From: Phycisphaerales bacterium
Lineage (GTDB): Bacteria > Planctomycetota > Phycisphaerae > Sedimentisphaerales > Anaerobacaceae
Length of the DNA: 46,681 nucleotides
Direction: 5' to 3'
Assembly (NCBI GenBank): GCA_003141275.1
Contig: PLLM01000020.1
Location: forward strand, 28,037-74,717
Shown: piece by piece, positions 14,101 through 20,120 of the stretch
Layout: each line of letters starts with the position of its first letter
Position numbering within the stretch: the stretch's first letter is position 1
Notes under the pieces: generated by a model
Seen by the model: the letters and a program-made list of their open reading frames with translations, nothing else
What the model was told of the DNA's origin: nothing
The model's database searches: none
Position numbers and translations under genes: made by a program

Positions 14101-16440
14101 ACCCTGATTAACTGCGCAATTACTAACTGCACAGTTGTCGGCGGCAACGGCGGCAATGGTGGAGATTATACTGCGGGCGGCGGTAATGCGGGATACGGCG
14201 GTAACTGGAGTGACGGCACGCTTTGGCGAACCTGGGGTTATGAAAATGACTACAGATGGTACAGCGGCTACGGCGGCGGCGTCTTCTGCGACGCGGGCTC
14301 CGAGGCCAATTTTATTGATTGTAATATATCCAATAATACCGCCCGTGGTGGTATGAGCGGTACCGGCGGCGCAGGGTCGGCGGGCCCAATAGACCCCTGT
14401 GCTCCGTACAGGATACCGAGTTATGGCGGCGGCATTTATTGCGGTGCAAACTCCGATATTAATTTTGTCGGGTGTGTTATCAGTGGTAATGTCGCGCCAA
14501 AACCCGATGCTACTTACCACACAGACCCGTATTTAGGCCACGGCGGCGGCATCGCCTTCGAAGATACCGCGAGTATTCGTCTTCAAAACTGCACGATAAG
14601 CGACAACAACTCGGCGGTGGGCGGCGGCATGTTCTGGTCAGGCGGCCAGCCGGAAGTGCTGGGTAGCGAAATAATGCGTAACACTGCCTACATCGGAGGC
14701 GGTATTTATGTAATGGAAAGCGCAGGCCAAATCAGCGGCTGCACGTTGCACAATAACTTTGCCGGCGTATCGGCTGGCGACGTTGATGTAATCGTGGGTC
14801 AGGGAGGCGGTATATTCGGCTCGTCAATAGACACGGTGATTGCCGATTGCTTCCTGGCTGATAACTATTCTTCGACGTCGGGCGGCGGCATACATATTTA
14901 CGGTGCCGCCAATTCCGATACGATAATCAAGAACTGTCTGCTGGTAAACAACACAGCGGGTCGTGACGGCGGCGGCATTTCCACCAACTGGGAAGCGGCT
15001 GTCTCGGTCGAGAATTGCACACTCTACAATAACCATGCCACCGGCACGTTCGGCGAACTGGGCAACACGGGATTCGGCGGCGGCCTATATTGCTCGTATG
15101 ACGCAAGCACAGAAATCAAAAACAGCATTTTCTGGGACAACAACGGTTTGCTCGGTAATGAGATTGCCGAAGCGACGGGCTTCCAACATGAGCAGCGTTG
15201 CGGCACCATCAGCGTGTCATACAGTGATATCAGAGGTGATCAGGCGGGTGTATATATAAGTCCCGGATGTCCATCAAGTAACTGGGGCCTCGGCAACATA
15301 AATATTGACCCGTGTTTTATCAACGCGGGCGGCCGTGACTTCCATCTTGAGCAAATTACCGCGGGACAAATGCTCAACAGCCCCTGTATCGATGCGGGCG
15401 GAGACCTTGCCGTATCACTTGGAATGTTCAAGTATAGTACCTCCACGCTTGGCACCTCCGACACGGGAATTGTCGACCTTGGTTATCATTACCCCATATC
15501 GGAATATTGCAGGAGATGGGACCTGTACGTGGATAATCTTGTCGACTTCAGGGACTTCGCAGTTTTTGCGTCGGTGTGGGCTAATGGTTTGGGAGATGTG
15601 GGATACGGAACAGATGACCTGAAGGAGTTTACATACTGCTGGCTGGAGGAGTTGGCGGGGGATATGACTGCTCCGATACCGAATCCTATGACATGGACAA
15701 CCCTGCCTCACCCGTTAACCGGCAACTCAGTTGAAATGAGAGCCAGTACCGCTGTCGATTCGAGCGGGCAGGTTTATTACCAGTTTGAACAAGTCGGCGG
15801 CCCCGTAAGCGTTTGGCAGACCGATACGTATTACCTGGTTACGGGCCTCAACCCCTCTGGCGAGTATTGTTTCAGAGTAAGGGCACGTGACAAATACAAT
15901 AACATCACCGCCTGGTCCGAGCCGGGATGTGTAAGCGATATTGGCGACGTCAACGCGCCGACGCCTGCTCCGACATTTGTTGCCGTAGCGGCCCAAAACA
16001 TCACTCGCGAGGACGCGAACACTGCCAGCGGGCAGTTTGAGTGGGACCCGTCTAATAATTCACAAGACGATTGGTGGCACAGGGTCATAGTTGATGTGAC
16101 CGATGTAAATGATGATAAAACCCCAACAAGCGAGCTTGAAGTTCGCTTTATCTGCGACAAAGATAGGTACAGCAGCGATACCGTGATTCCGGCGATGTAC
16201 CGTCCGATTCGCATAGGTCACCCTGTTGCTATTGGAGGTAGGATTCCTGCCAACGGCGGCACTGATGCTGCTTATGGCAGCTACCGGCTGACGTGGAACG
16301 GAACCAACCAAATTGTCTATGAGGTGTATGTTGAGGCGTGGGGCGGCTCGTACGGCAGGCAGTTGAGCTGGCACGTGTGCGTCTATGATGAGTCCGGCAA
16401 CCCAGCGTGCACAGGGACACATAAGATTCCTCCGCAATAG
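2131..16440 (+). CDS. Giant secreted modular protein: subtilase (S8) + beta-helix modules + NIDO + VWA + dockerin-like end
   Basis: The protein is about 4769 residues. The start at 2131 is chosen because AGGAG at 2121-2125 sits 5 nt upstream and a signal peptide follows (KVLIGLVALLAANSLLLA). ATG 2128 and a frame extension to 2077 also exist. Order: propeptide-like segment; subtilase domain with catalytic D154 (VTDTGVD), H196 (GGHGTHVAG) and S359 (GTSMVAPH); two Fn3-like domains (~418-627); four right-handed beta-helix modules rich in GGNGGNGG loops (DNA about 4020-6330, 6880-8600, 10420-12120, 13565-15500) alternating with B-repeat-like domains (WTGTDND, NTVTMN); a nidogen-like domain (about 8660-9300); a VWA domain with a DTTGS MIDAS motif (about 12160-12840); a dockerin-like segment (about 15505-15660); and a last Fn3-like domain. 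Likely a cell-surface or extracellular adhesin/protease. The substrate is unknown. Confidence 0.9.
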   Translation: MNRKVLIGLVALLAANSLLLAEQPAYRPGAVLVRFANEPNVTAKSAILNSALGKGGASIKREYTLVKGLTHVSLPAGMSVESAIASLKKSSSVLYAEPDYRIEMLAVPNDTRFGELWGMRNTGQSGGIPGADINATGAWDINTGSSSIIVAVTDTGVDYTHPDLAANMWTDANGHFGYDFGDDDGNPMDDSPGGGHGTHVAGTIGAVGNNSRGVVGVCWHVRIMAIKLSDSNSANPSSWVSNAVAGIQYSVANGARVINASWRADSYSQNLYDAIASARDAGVIFVAAAGNDNSNNDSTPVYPASYGLDNIITAMATTNTDQRASFSNYGLTTVDIGSPGQDILSTIPGNQYALGDGTSMVAPHISGACALLLSIDPTLTYSEVKQILLNTVDPTLPGLCVSGGRLNLAAAAQEAAIDTTPPTPSTAAWDIKPQATGLHTVTMRAITATDRSGVEYYFECVNDVNRNSGWEPNAVYSFTTLSPGTTYGFRFRARDKSAQHNLTEWSTTAFTKTATGTDTLPPVPNPPRWAIMPQMITPTRSGAYPKVNMQAETAYDENGVQYWFEVTATPGTSWNSGWQDSSSCTATYPAVTFADGNTYTFRFRVRDKVGPLPHNVTSFSLNASTRTQSGSRILKVPADYSYIQLAVDIATDGDIVEISPGTYTPLLYGDGHWGGNCNINFEGKAITVRSVEPTNPDIVASTIIDCQGRPDPFDQRRAFIFDGGEGPNSVLAGLTIRNAYVKGRTGDDGARGTLRDVTALDGHDGMPGGNAYGGAILCTTSIYGPAASPTISNCVIENCVAEGGNGGRGGNGADGNNYTPEVNNAGTIIPASPATPGGNGGNGGINGYARGGAIYCDLSCSPLIEACTIRNCTVLPGTPGNGGNGGNGGNDPNTGQEAGGDAGNGSDTNDGLNVGVADVRGGGIATLQNGTKIIGCTIEDCNAFNFARPGQPGVPGAGVPVGRNGSAHYPGYAMGGGVYDEYPTNAIISSTNFLRNQTGAYSAVFWYLAFGVTSGNGGGFYGLETSGSITMTDCNFIQNAADVNNGYGGGIFLRGNGNLILRNCNIANNNAGFDGGGVFVYGVATGIYDSNVTGNTAPYGGGMLLAELVPTVQDSNFLNNTAQEGGAAFIYDCTDISISSSQITGNSAVMPQRSGLEGGLGGGLACWDSDGSIRSITDCLISSNTADDKGGAAFVEGFNDYPLQFINCLITDNTAIYEGGGLSDKTWAWTQLINCTLVNNSATDGAHGSGGGVSCVEDWAWVEIYNSILWDNSAAYGPQIGVGSRFGSFGNLNATVELYYSDVEGGADDEFVEDPVYDTTSVWWWAGNFDADPLFTNIAVNQPAYYLSQRAAGQLEDSPCLNAGTPSGPISIGWLESSVGAQLTTRTDLVEDAGIIDIGYHYKAGSAGSGGSTGKYPLTIAVYQYDQNEGGHGRLKAKTTPQNDTQFDINDPNTIQVNPGTVVNLTALPYPGYKVQSWSGTDNDTSTALTNTVTMNSGRNVIVTFEPNGLYYLTVTVIGNGTVTPPAGRTLRASGEVVMFTATPANFGDVVIWTGTDNDNLDGQTNTVTMTGNRNVTVKFYTARILHVGGDVGYPTIQAAIDDANDRDIIILMPSDQPYYTQQGYTIIGRNITITSSNPDDPAVVAATVIQRQTGTDATGGPAFWFENVGPLMRLWGITIRGFGGRGLNGRDGQPPQRSYDGEPGEFAHGSAIWCYIDASPTIENCVIDQSHTVGGNGGNGAAGTGTDTNTAQIHGGNGGWPGGAHGGALWCYINSNPALINCTFSNCSATGGNGGNGGNGNELPSGRGGKGGGWYYGFGLPRPWYFDLPYGENPKFYSGLGGAVYISNSCAPTFESCTFINNTASGGLNGITGQNGFTHLRSEPTTNYKIDNLGGAVYLEYGSFADFNNCTFTANTADPNKTPASFDGFLGYGGAIAAEYDATPIIRNCRFSNNRSDVGGGVYSLLSYADVNDCNFSDNNAAHGGGLLFCDSVAYITGSIFSSNIGSIPGSDGGAIGLLGTNAEVADCNIANNRAGGSGAGIYVSSKNVDGNQIEGDHYVLVKNCLITGNIADEDGGGISANWGAVVSVENCTLYNNQAAGLSGGTGFGGGLSGSYDNTYIDIINSIIWNNVSPQGSQIAVDASSSVKVRFSDVGKSATPVATVEGGTVDPNSLPVIRAGFDSNTLAANDDESTGLVNIGFTLNFFGNQYSQLFVNNNGNVTFDQNMMDYTPFGLTSNIGTSIIAPFFADVDTRVGNLTAYGPNTVNGRAAFGVTWNNVGYFASHTDKLNSFQVLLIDRSDRQAGDFDIEFNYQRILWETGDDSGGVNGFGGSSVHAGFSNGTGNTGTFYEFEGSGVPGALLDSNPVTGLIHSSRRSAVPGRYIFEVHGGRPTLLPLTSGDPFYSGNNSIDGFVWRADSNSWEPNSGSHNISTDPCFAVAGSFFLSQIAAGQISDSPCVNAGSADVNSPDINLAGYTTRTDGANDVNIVDMGYHYPLFLFTPRKYSLTIEVNGVGGRLLALGRGDDAFTIVSSGINDPNSRLVNPYTVVSLKALADVGYGVLRWTGTDNDASIDPNNTITMDSDKVVKVEFFQYRLTIEVMGVDGLDPNGYLVATGTGVDPFTINARQDPNSRVVAPGRIVNLEAFPDVNFKVRVWTGTDNDACTARTNTVTMNSNKTVVVGFEPDGSYYLTVTVIGNGTVTPAPGRHLRPHGDVVTLVATPTNPSDAIIWTGTDDDYLTVHQNTVTMNGHRDVTVEFYTPKILYVGTDTGYPTIQFAIDAASDRDIVMITPGTYNIYESSKDHPYLYISGKDIRLTSSNPEDANATQIIGGFVIDNATRRLIIEGLTIRDALYWKDYESGTLIGEQTSTQWSWATPQGVGADGYGGGTCRGAGMQLNDAASPTVRNCLFINCVARGLHGATGAGGTGADGWGGNGGPGGKAFGGGAYCGQGGSPLFENCSFINCVARAGDAGNGGSAAPATGGHGGAWGDMNAVWWEYHFEEYWKYSGYGGAIYCDVNSTAEFVNCTFTGNSALGSSCGISGASVPSGWPTQHYKIESFGGAIYAASGSAPQFVECSFIDNEANMQGPSTNRNDSVATVNAYPNISFGGAVAFEDGAAPVFENCTFNSNRATVGGGAFSAWAYGTVTGCNFEDNSSYNGGGILCVGGTSEIVNSRFTGNQSTVLAAQGGAIALLGANAEVRDCNIWNNTTAGSGGGVYISSQDVDGNELPNGDSVLIKNCLIAGNVAAQDGGGVSANWYSDVNIVNCTIFGNRVSGLGGGLFGSYSSYIDVLNSIIWDNQAGIGSSGSQIAVGGGELPSAIRMRYSDIQDSTDPCAWSNDINAVDFVICFDTTGSMGGDIDAVKTTARQITNAIAAQYASYRLALVDFRDYPDGNYGSPGDWPYRDRVRFTTNANELIAGLQPMAAGGGADGPEAIYTALMHCIDANALVGRLTDNGHTNYIDSNSPGLGDWRQGKKVMRVILLLTDAPPHDPENYTNYVLNDIITAANGKNPIHIIPVVIRPIGYAEGALSPIAAGTGGILVTATDSNAVTGAVLHAIGLLAQIPTPIFIEPGGSINWDPTTFAWELNSHNINADPLFIGDFFLSQIGAGQISNSPCVDTGSADVNSPDINLGGYTTRTDSVDDVNIVDMGYHYPAFTPPQYHLTIVAGDGLTSADITPGDGDYVWFSIVQLHVTAPIPSGDQVIWTGTDDDSNSSSFNSVRMNGNRTINVALAKNTCNLTVISSNGGTVTPTSGIYPRGTNVNLTATPDAGYRIQSWEGTDNDSLFTQTNTVTMNGDKTVSVTFSLPQTVTVPINFNTIQEAIDGTRSGDMITVESGVYHVTSINGLVINKNITITSTHPDDPCVVAATIIDLSYGEHRVHFGAGAGPGTILDGFTLTSGSYSAQGRSDGAIGQNGLDGFGLAGGVVVVESGARPTIRNCVIRDTTITGGNAGNGGNSDAADNAGRGGWAGWARGGGIYIAPFANPTLINCAITNCTVVGGNGGNGGDYTAGGGNAGYGGNWSDGTLWRTWGYENDYRWYSGYGGGVFCDAGSEANFIDCNISNNTARGGMSGTGGAGSAGPIDPCAPYRIPSYGGGIYCGANSDINFVGCVISGNVAPKPDATYHTDPYLGHGGGIAFEDTASIRLQNCTISDNNSAVGGGMFWSGGQPEVLGSEIMRNTAYIGGGIYVMESAGQISGCTLHNNFAGVSAGDVDVIVGQGGGIFGSSIDTVIADCFLADNYSSTSGGGIHIYGAANSDTIIKNCLLVNNTAGRDGGGISTNWEAAVSVENCTLYNNHATGTFGELGNTGFGGGLYCSYDASTEIKNSIFWDNNGLLGNEIAEATGFQHEQRCGTISVSYSDIRGDQAGVYISPGCPSSNWGLGNINIDPCFINAGGRDFHLEQITAGQMLNSPCIDAGGDLAVSLGMFKYSTSTLGTSDTGIVDLGYHYPISEYCRRWDLYVDNLVDFRDFAVFASVWANGLGDVGYGTDDLKEFTYCWLEELAGDMTAPIPNPMTWTTLPHPLTGNSVEMRASTAVDSSGQVYYQFEQVGGPVSVWQTDTYYLVTGLNPSGEYCFRVRARDKYNNITAWSEPGCVSDIGDVNAPTPAPTFVAVAAQNITREDANTASGQFEWDPSNNSQDDWWHRVIVDVTDVNDDKTPTSELEVRFICDKDRYSSDTVIPAMYRPIRIGHPVAIGGRIPANGGTDAAYGSYRLTWNGTNQIVYEVYVEAWGGSYGRQLSWHVCVYDESGNPACTGTHKIPPQ

Positions 16441-16469
16441 CAGCGGGCATCGTTGAAATGGTGAAAATG

Positions 16470-16500
16470 AAAGGCCCCGGTGAAAACCGGGGCCTTTTTT
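16470..16500 (+). terminator. Rho-independent terminator of the giant gene
   Basis: An 11-bp perfect stem (aaaggccccgg / ccggggccttt) with loop tgaaaa is followed by a T run. It starts 30 nt after the giant gene's stop. It also lies just downstream of the convergent aroC and may serve both strands. Confidence 0.93.
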
Positions 16501-16507
16501 ATTACAT

Positions 16508-17842
16508 TTATTTTGCGTAGTGCAGGTCTTTTATGTGCTGGTAGCCATAGTGAGCCAGCAGGTGGTCAAGCAGCACGATAGCGGTATAATTTTCCGCGAC
16601 GGGCCAAATCCTCGCCGTAATCGTCGGGTCCCGTCTTGTTATCGCCGCCAATTGTTTGGTTTCGAGGGTATATTTGTCGATGGTATGCTGCGGCTTTGCG
16701 ATTGTAGGCGTTGGTTTGACGGCAAGGCGGACGACTATCGGTTGTCCTGTTGCGAGGCCTCCGGTGATACCGCCGGCGTTGTTGGAATCGAAGACCACTT
16801 TGCCGTTTTTGGCCTGCATCTGGTCGTTGTTCTGGTAACCGGTCATATCTTTTACGGCCATACCCGCGCCGATTTCGACCGCCTTGACTGCACCGATACC
16901 GAGCATCCTGCCGAGTTCGGCGTCGAGCTTGTAGAAGACGGGTTCGCCCAATCCCGTGGGTACACCCAATGCGACTACCTCCACCAGGCCGCCCGCTGAA
17001 TCGCCTCCGGCGGAGATTTTGTTGCAGGCGTCGGTCATCGCCTGTGCGGCGTCAATATCCGGGCAGTTCAGGATGTGATGGACGCCGTATTTATTTTTAA
17101 CTTCCTTTGCGCTTATTTTAGGCGTCTTGTCGCGAATGGCGTCGATTTCCTTTTCGATTTGCGCGAAGACGACTGCCTTTTCGAGAAACCGCATATTCAT
17201 ATTTACCCGGCCTTTGACGTAAATTTCCTGGTAGAACGGGTCGAGGTCGCATCGCATCTTTTTGTAGTTCTCGGTGTATGCGAATGCCTTATTGTGGTCG
17301 ATATCGGGGCATCGGACGCCCGCGATTTCTTTTACATAAGCGAATACAGTTATGCCGCATTTTTTGAGGACTTTTTTGGCGACGCAGCCGGCGGCGACAA
17401 TGGTTGAGGTATATCGTCCGCTGAAGATTCCCGCGCCGATTGAGTCGTCATCGGGGCCGTATTTGACGAATGACGCCCATGATGCGTGGCCGGGGCGGGG
17501 TGTGCGGTTTGTGTCCTGATACTGTTTGACGTGAACGAAGTGCCGGTCAAGGTTCGGTATCAGGATAGTCAGGGGCGTGCCGTTGGTGTGGTTTTTGTTG
17601 CCCGCATTTTCAATTGTGTCTTCGGCGTTTAGTCCTGAGTATATTATTGGTAAATCCGGCTCTTTGCGCGGGCTGGATAACTCATCAGCGCCGGGTTTTC
17701 GCAGGAGCAAATCGCCGTAGATTTCCTGTTCTGTGAGCGGCATTGTCGGCGGATGGCCCTGCACGATAGCCGTGAGGCCTTCCTGATATGACCCGCCCGC
17801 GACCGTTACCTGAAACATTTTTCCGATATGGCAGCCAATCAT
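16508..17842 (-). CDS. aroC: Chorismate synthase family protein, divergent
   Basis: The family enzyme converts 5-enolpyruvylshikimate-3-phosphate to chorismate using reduced FMN. Family features seen: RPGHA with H119, GVPTGLGEPVFYKLD, the VEIGAG region, SNNAGGITGGLATGQ, KPTPTI, and RRDPTITAR near the C-terminus. Unusual features: the normally invariant GESHG near the N-terminus reads GGSYQ (Tyr19 where His is expected); GGGRSSAR reads GAGIFSGR; SNHAGG reads SNNAGG. At 444 residues it is longer than usual (~360-400), with extra sequence in the middle. Start ATG 17842 has GGGAG about 6 nt upstream. It follows aroA by 12 bp in the same direction. It may be a true but divergent AroC or a paralogue with altered chemistry. 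Confidence 0.85.
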   Translation of the reverse strand: MIGCHIGKMFQVTVAGGSYQEGLTAIVQGHPPTMPLTEQEIYGDLLLRKPGADELSSPRKEPDLPIIYSGLNAEDTIENAGNKNHTNGTPLTILIPNLDRHFVHVKQYQDTNRTPRPGHASWASFVKYGPDDDSIGAGIFSGRYTSTIVAAGCVAKKVLKKCGITVFAYVKEIAGVRCPDIDHNKAFAYTENYKKMRCDLDPFYQEIYVKGRVNMNMRFLEKAVVFAQIEKEIDAIRDKTPKISAKEVKNKYGVHHILNCPDIDAAQAMTDACNKISAGGDSAGGLVEVVALGVPTGLGEPVFYKLDAELGRMLGIGAVKAVEIGAGMAVKDMTGYQNNDQMQAKNGKVVFDSNNAGGITGGLATGQPIVVRLAVKPTPTIAKPQHTIDKYTLETKQLAAITRRDPTITARIWPVAENYTAIVLLDHLLAHYGYQHIKDLHYAK

Positions 17843-17854
17843 TTTATTCTCCCG

Positions 17855-19132
17855 TTATTTCAGTTCCATATTTGCGCCCAAGTTTTGCATCAGTTTAGCA
17901 TATTCCGGGAAAGTTACACTCATTGCCTCGGCGGTTCCGATTGTGCAACTGCCCTGCATTGTCATCGCGGCAATCGACAATGCCATTACGATGCGATGGT
18001 CGCCACGGCCATCGAGAATTGCCGGTTTTGGCTTGCTATGTTTGATTATAAGGCCATCGGGCAGCTCTTCGGTATCGACGCCGAGTTTTTTCAGTTCCTC
18101 AGCCATACACTTGATGCGGTCGGTTTCTTTCGCTCGTGCCTGCGGGACATTTACTAAGCGGGTTTGCCCTTCGGCGAATGCGCCGACGACTGCCATAGCG
18201 GGCAGGGCATCCGGCGTGGCGTTCATATCTATTTCGATGCCTTTGAGTTGTGATTGCCTGACCGTTATCGAATTTTTGCCGATTGAAATGTCAGCACCCA
18301 TCGCTTTCAAATAATCGACGACGGCCTTATCGGGCTGGCTATCGGAAAAGTCGAGACCTTTGAGTGTTACGCCATCACCGATAAGGGCTGCTGCGCATAA
18401 AAAGAACGTTGCGCTTGAGAAATCCGCGGGCACGGCTGAATCAAAAGATTTATATTGTTGTCCGCCCCGGATTTTGAAATGCCGCAGATTATTGTTCTCG
18501 TATTTAATGGATTGCTTATCGAGCCAGTCGAGCGTCATCTGAACGTATCCCGGCTCGTTGAGCAGGGTAACATTAATATCGGTATCTTTTTCGGCGAGGG
18601 GCGTGCACAACAGCAGCGAAGTGAGATACTGGCTGCTGAATGCGGCGATTGATGTTTTGCCGCCGATTAGCCGGCCCGTTACGGTTGCGGGGGCTTTGCC
18701 GTTGTTTTTGGTGGCGACGCATTTTGCTCCCAACTCGTTTAGTGAATCAATCAGCGGCCCGATGGGTCGTGACTGGATTTGCTCATCGCCGGTGAAGTGC
18801 GTCGTTTGCCCGACAGGCGCAAGGGCCGCGGACCCCATAGCGATGCGAAGCGTTGTTCCTGAATTGCCGACGTCTATGATTTCCTTGGGAGCGAGGACTT
18901 GCCCCGCGATGCCGGTAACTTTCCAGCAATCGTTATTTGAGGTGTCTATTTTTGCGCCAAGCGAGCGATAGCAGGATACGGCTGAAAGGGTGTCGCCCGA
19001 AACGAGCGGCCTCTCGATTGAGCTTTCGCCTTTGGCTAATGATGCGATTGCCACGGCGCGAATCGTGTGCGACTTCGAGCCGGGAATAACCACTGTGCCC
19101 TTCAAGCGGGATTTCCCTGCGATTAACTGCAT
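17855..19132 (-). CDS. aroA: 3-phosphoshikimate 1-carboxyvinyltransferase (EPSP synthase)
   Basis: Transfers enolpyruvyl from PEP to shikimate-3-phosphate, the step before chorismate synthase in aromatic amino acid synthesis. The 425-residue length is normal. Motifs seen: PGSKSHTIRA (substrate Lys-Ser and Arg), GNSGTTLR, SRPIGPLIDSL, SSQYLTSLLL, an Asp in NATPDALPAMAV, ARAKETDRI and GDHRIVMALSIAAM. The C-terminal VTFPEY lacks the Lys of the E. coli enzyme, but class II (CP4-like) enzymes also lack it. First gene of an aroA-aroC operon. No clear Shine-Dalgarno precedes ATG 19132. An insertion element lies 104 bp upstream. Confidence 0.95.
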   Translation of the reverse strand: MQLIAGKSRLKGTVVIPGSKSHTIRAVAIASLAKGESSIERPLVSGDTLSAVSCYRSLGAKIDTSNNDCWKVTGIAGQVLAPKEIIDVGNSGTTLRIAMGSAALAPVGQTTHFTGDEQIQSRPIGPLIDSLNELGAKCVATKNNGKAPATVTGRLIGGKTSIAAFSSQYLTSLLLCTPLAEKDTDINVTLLNEPGYVQMTLDWLDKQSIKYENNNLRHFKIRGGQQYKSFDSAVPADFSSATFFLCAAALIGDGVTLKGLDFSDSQPDKAVVDYLKAMGADISIGKNSITVRQSQLKGIEIDMNATPDALPAMAVVGAFAEGQTRLVNVPQARAKETDRIKCMAEELKKLGVDTEELPDGLIIKHSKPKPAILDGRGDHRIVMALSIAAMTMQGSCTIGTAEAMSVTFPEYAKLMQNLGANMELK

Positions 19133-19228
19133 AAGGAAGGTATTTTAACCTGATGATTAGGATTTGTCCTGCAAAATTGAGTTTTTTTGCCGCAAGGGAA
19201 TGTACAAGAAATGCTAATACTATTATAA

Positions 19229-19236
19229 TAAATTTT
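19229..19236 (+). repeat. Target-site duplication, left copy (taaatttt)
   Basis: These eight bases are identical to 21456-21463 at the other end of the element. Eight bases is the duplication length known for the IS1595 family. Confidence 0.93.
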
Positions 19237-19260
19237 GGGAATTATGCACTTGACAAACGA
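19237..19260 (+). repeat. Left terminal inverted repeat of the IS1595 element
   Basis: These 24 bp are an exact reverse complement of 21432-21455. They include the -35 box TTGACA at 19250-19255. Confidence 0.95.
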
Positions 19261-19277
19261 AACGAGGATGCTATGAT
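19250..19277 (+). promoter_or_regulatory. Sigma70-type promoter overlapping the left inverted repeat
   Basis: TTGACA (19250-19255), a 16-bp spacer, then TATGAT (19272-19277). The expected start of transcription is near 19284, which is the first base of the passenger gene's ATG, so the transcript would be leaderless or nearly so. Confidence 0.72.
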
Positions 19278-19283
19278 TTGGGC

Positions 19284-20120
19284 ATGGTTTGGGAAAAAAT
19301 TAAAGAAAACAAGTTGTGGTTGCATTTTAAGAGCAAAAAAGCTCACCCACTATTGCCAATATGCCTATTTATATTGGGAGGGTGGCTGGGTATGCTAATT
19401 ACACCGATTATGGGGGCGATTTGTATCGCATTAAGCGTATATCTTGGCTTAGTAATATATTTTCCGTGGGAAATAGTATCGTGGGGCAAATCAAAGTTGC
19501 TTCGTAACTATATTATTCCTGCGATTATTACTGTTTTGATTATAACGCCCTTTTGGAATAAACTGATTTCTTTGTTCCCGATAACTAACCCCTACAAGCA
19601 ACCTTTACAAACAGCAACAGCAGATATTCAAGTAATTATTGATTCTAACGATGCCTTTGAGCCGTGGGGTAAATTAGGGAATATAATGCTGATAAAAGGC
19701 GATACGGATATTAAAAAGATTGATGGCGGTCGGTCTATAAAAGTAACAAATCAGGAAAACTTTTTTGAAATGTGGGCAATGTCACCTATTTATGCCAGAC
19801 AATTCGGCAGCAATCAGATATGTTATATAGCAAGAATGGAAAACACTTTATTCGATGAACGTATAGGGAAGCCAATATGCGAATTAGCTAAAGCCGAATA
19901 CGCTGTAATACGTTTTGATAACATGCCCAAGAAAAGCAAAATAATTCGTGGGTTAGTGGTTTTCACTTTTAATAGCACTTTGCGAATTGAAATCCCGATA
20001 CCTTCCCAAGTAACGATTGACAAAGACGTAGTAATTTTAGAAACACAAAAATATTTTCTTGCTCCCGTCAAAATAAAAAAGGAAAATCGCTATGAAATTC
20101 ATCCCCCCAAAATTCAGTAA
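19284..20120 (+). CDS. IS passenger gene: predicted membrane protein of unknown function
   Basis: About 278 residues from ATG 19284; a TTG at 19278 is also possible. After a short basic N-terminus there are two or three hydrophobic segments (LLPICLFILGGWLGMLI, IMGAICIALSVYLGLVIYF, IIPAIITVLIITPFW). A ~180-residue soluble domain follows, rich in predicted beta strands, probably outside the membrane. I do not recognise the family. It lies inside the IS and its last 29 bp overlap the start of the transposase gene, so the two are probably translated together. Codons are AT-rich like the rest of the element. The role is unknown; passenger genes are known in some IS1595-family elements. Confidence 0.7.
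   Translation: MVWEKIKENKLWLHFKSKKAHPLLPICLFILGGWLGMLITPIMGAICIALSVYLGLVIYFPWEIVSWGKSKLLRNYIIPAIITVLIITPFWNKLISLFPITNPYKQPLQTATADIQVIIDSNDAFEPWGKLGNIMLIKGDTDIKKIDGGRSIKVTNQENFFEMWAMSPIYARQFGSNQICYIARMENTLFDERIGKPICELAKAEYAVIRFDNMPKKSKIIRGLVVFTFNSTLRIEIPIPSQVTIDKDVVILETQKYFLAPVKIKKENRYEIHPPKIQ

Noticed and set aside
12862-14520. A 552-codon open frame on the minus strand
   Set aside because: It lies wholly antisense to the giant gene's VWA/beta-helix region. Its Thr/Ala/Ile-rich composition mirrors the repeated Gly/Asn/Asp codons; no start signal or recognisable domain.
17855-19132. Apparent loss of the E. coli Lys411 equivalent in AroA
   Set aside because: Class II (CP4-like) EPSP synthases also lack this Lys (they read TSFPEF at that place), and all other substrate residues are present, so the enzyme looks normal.
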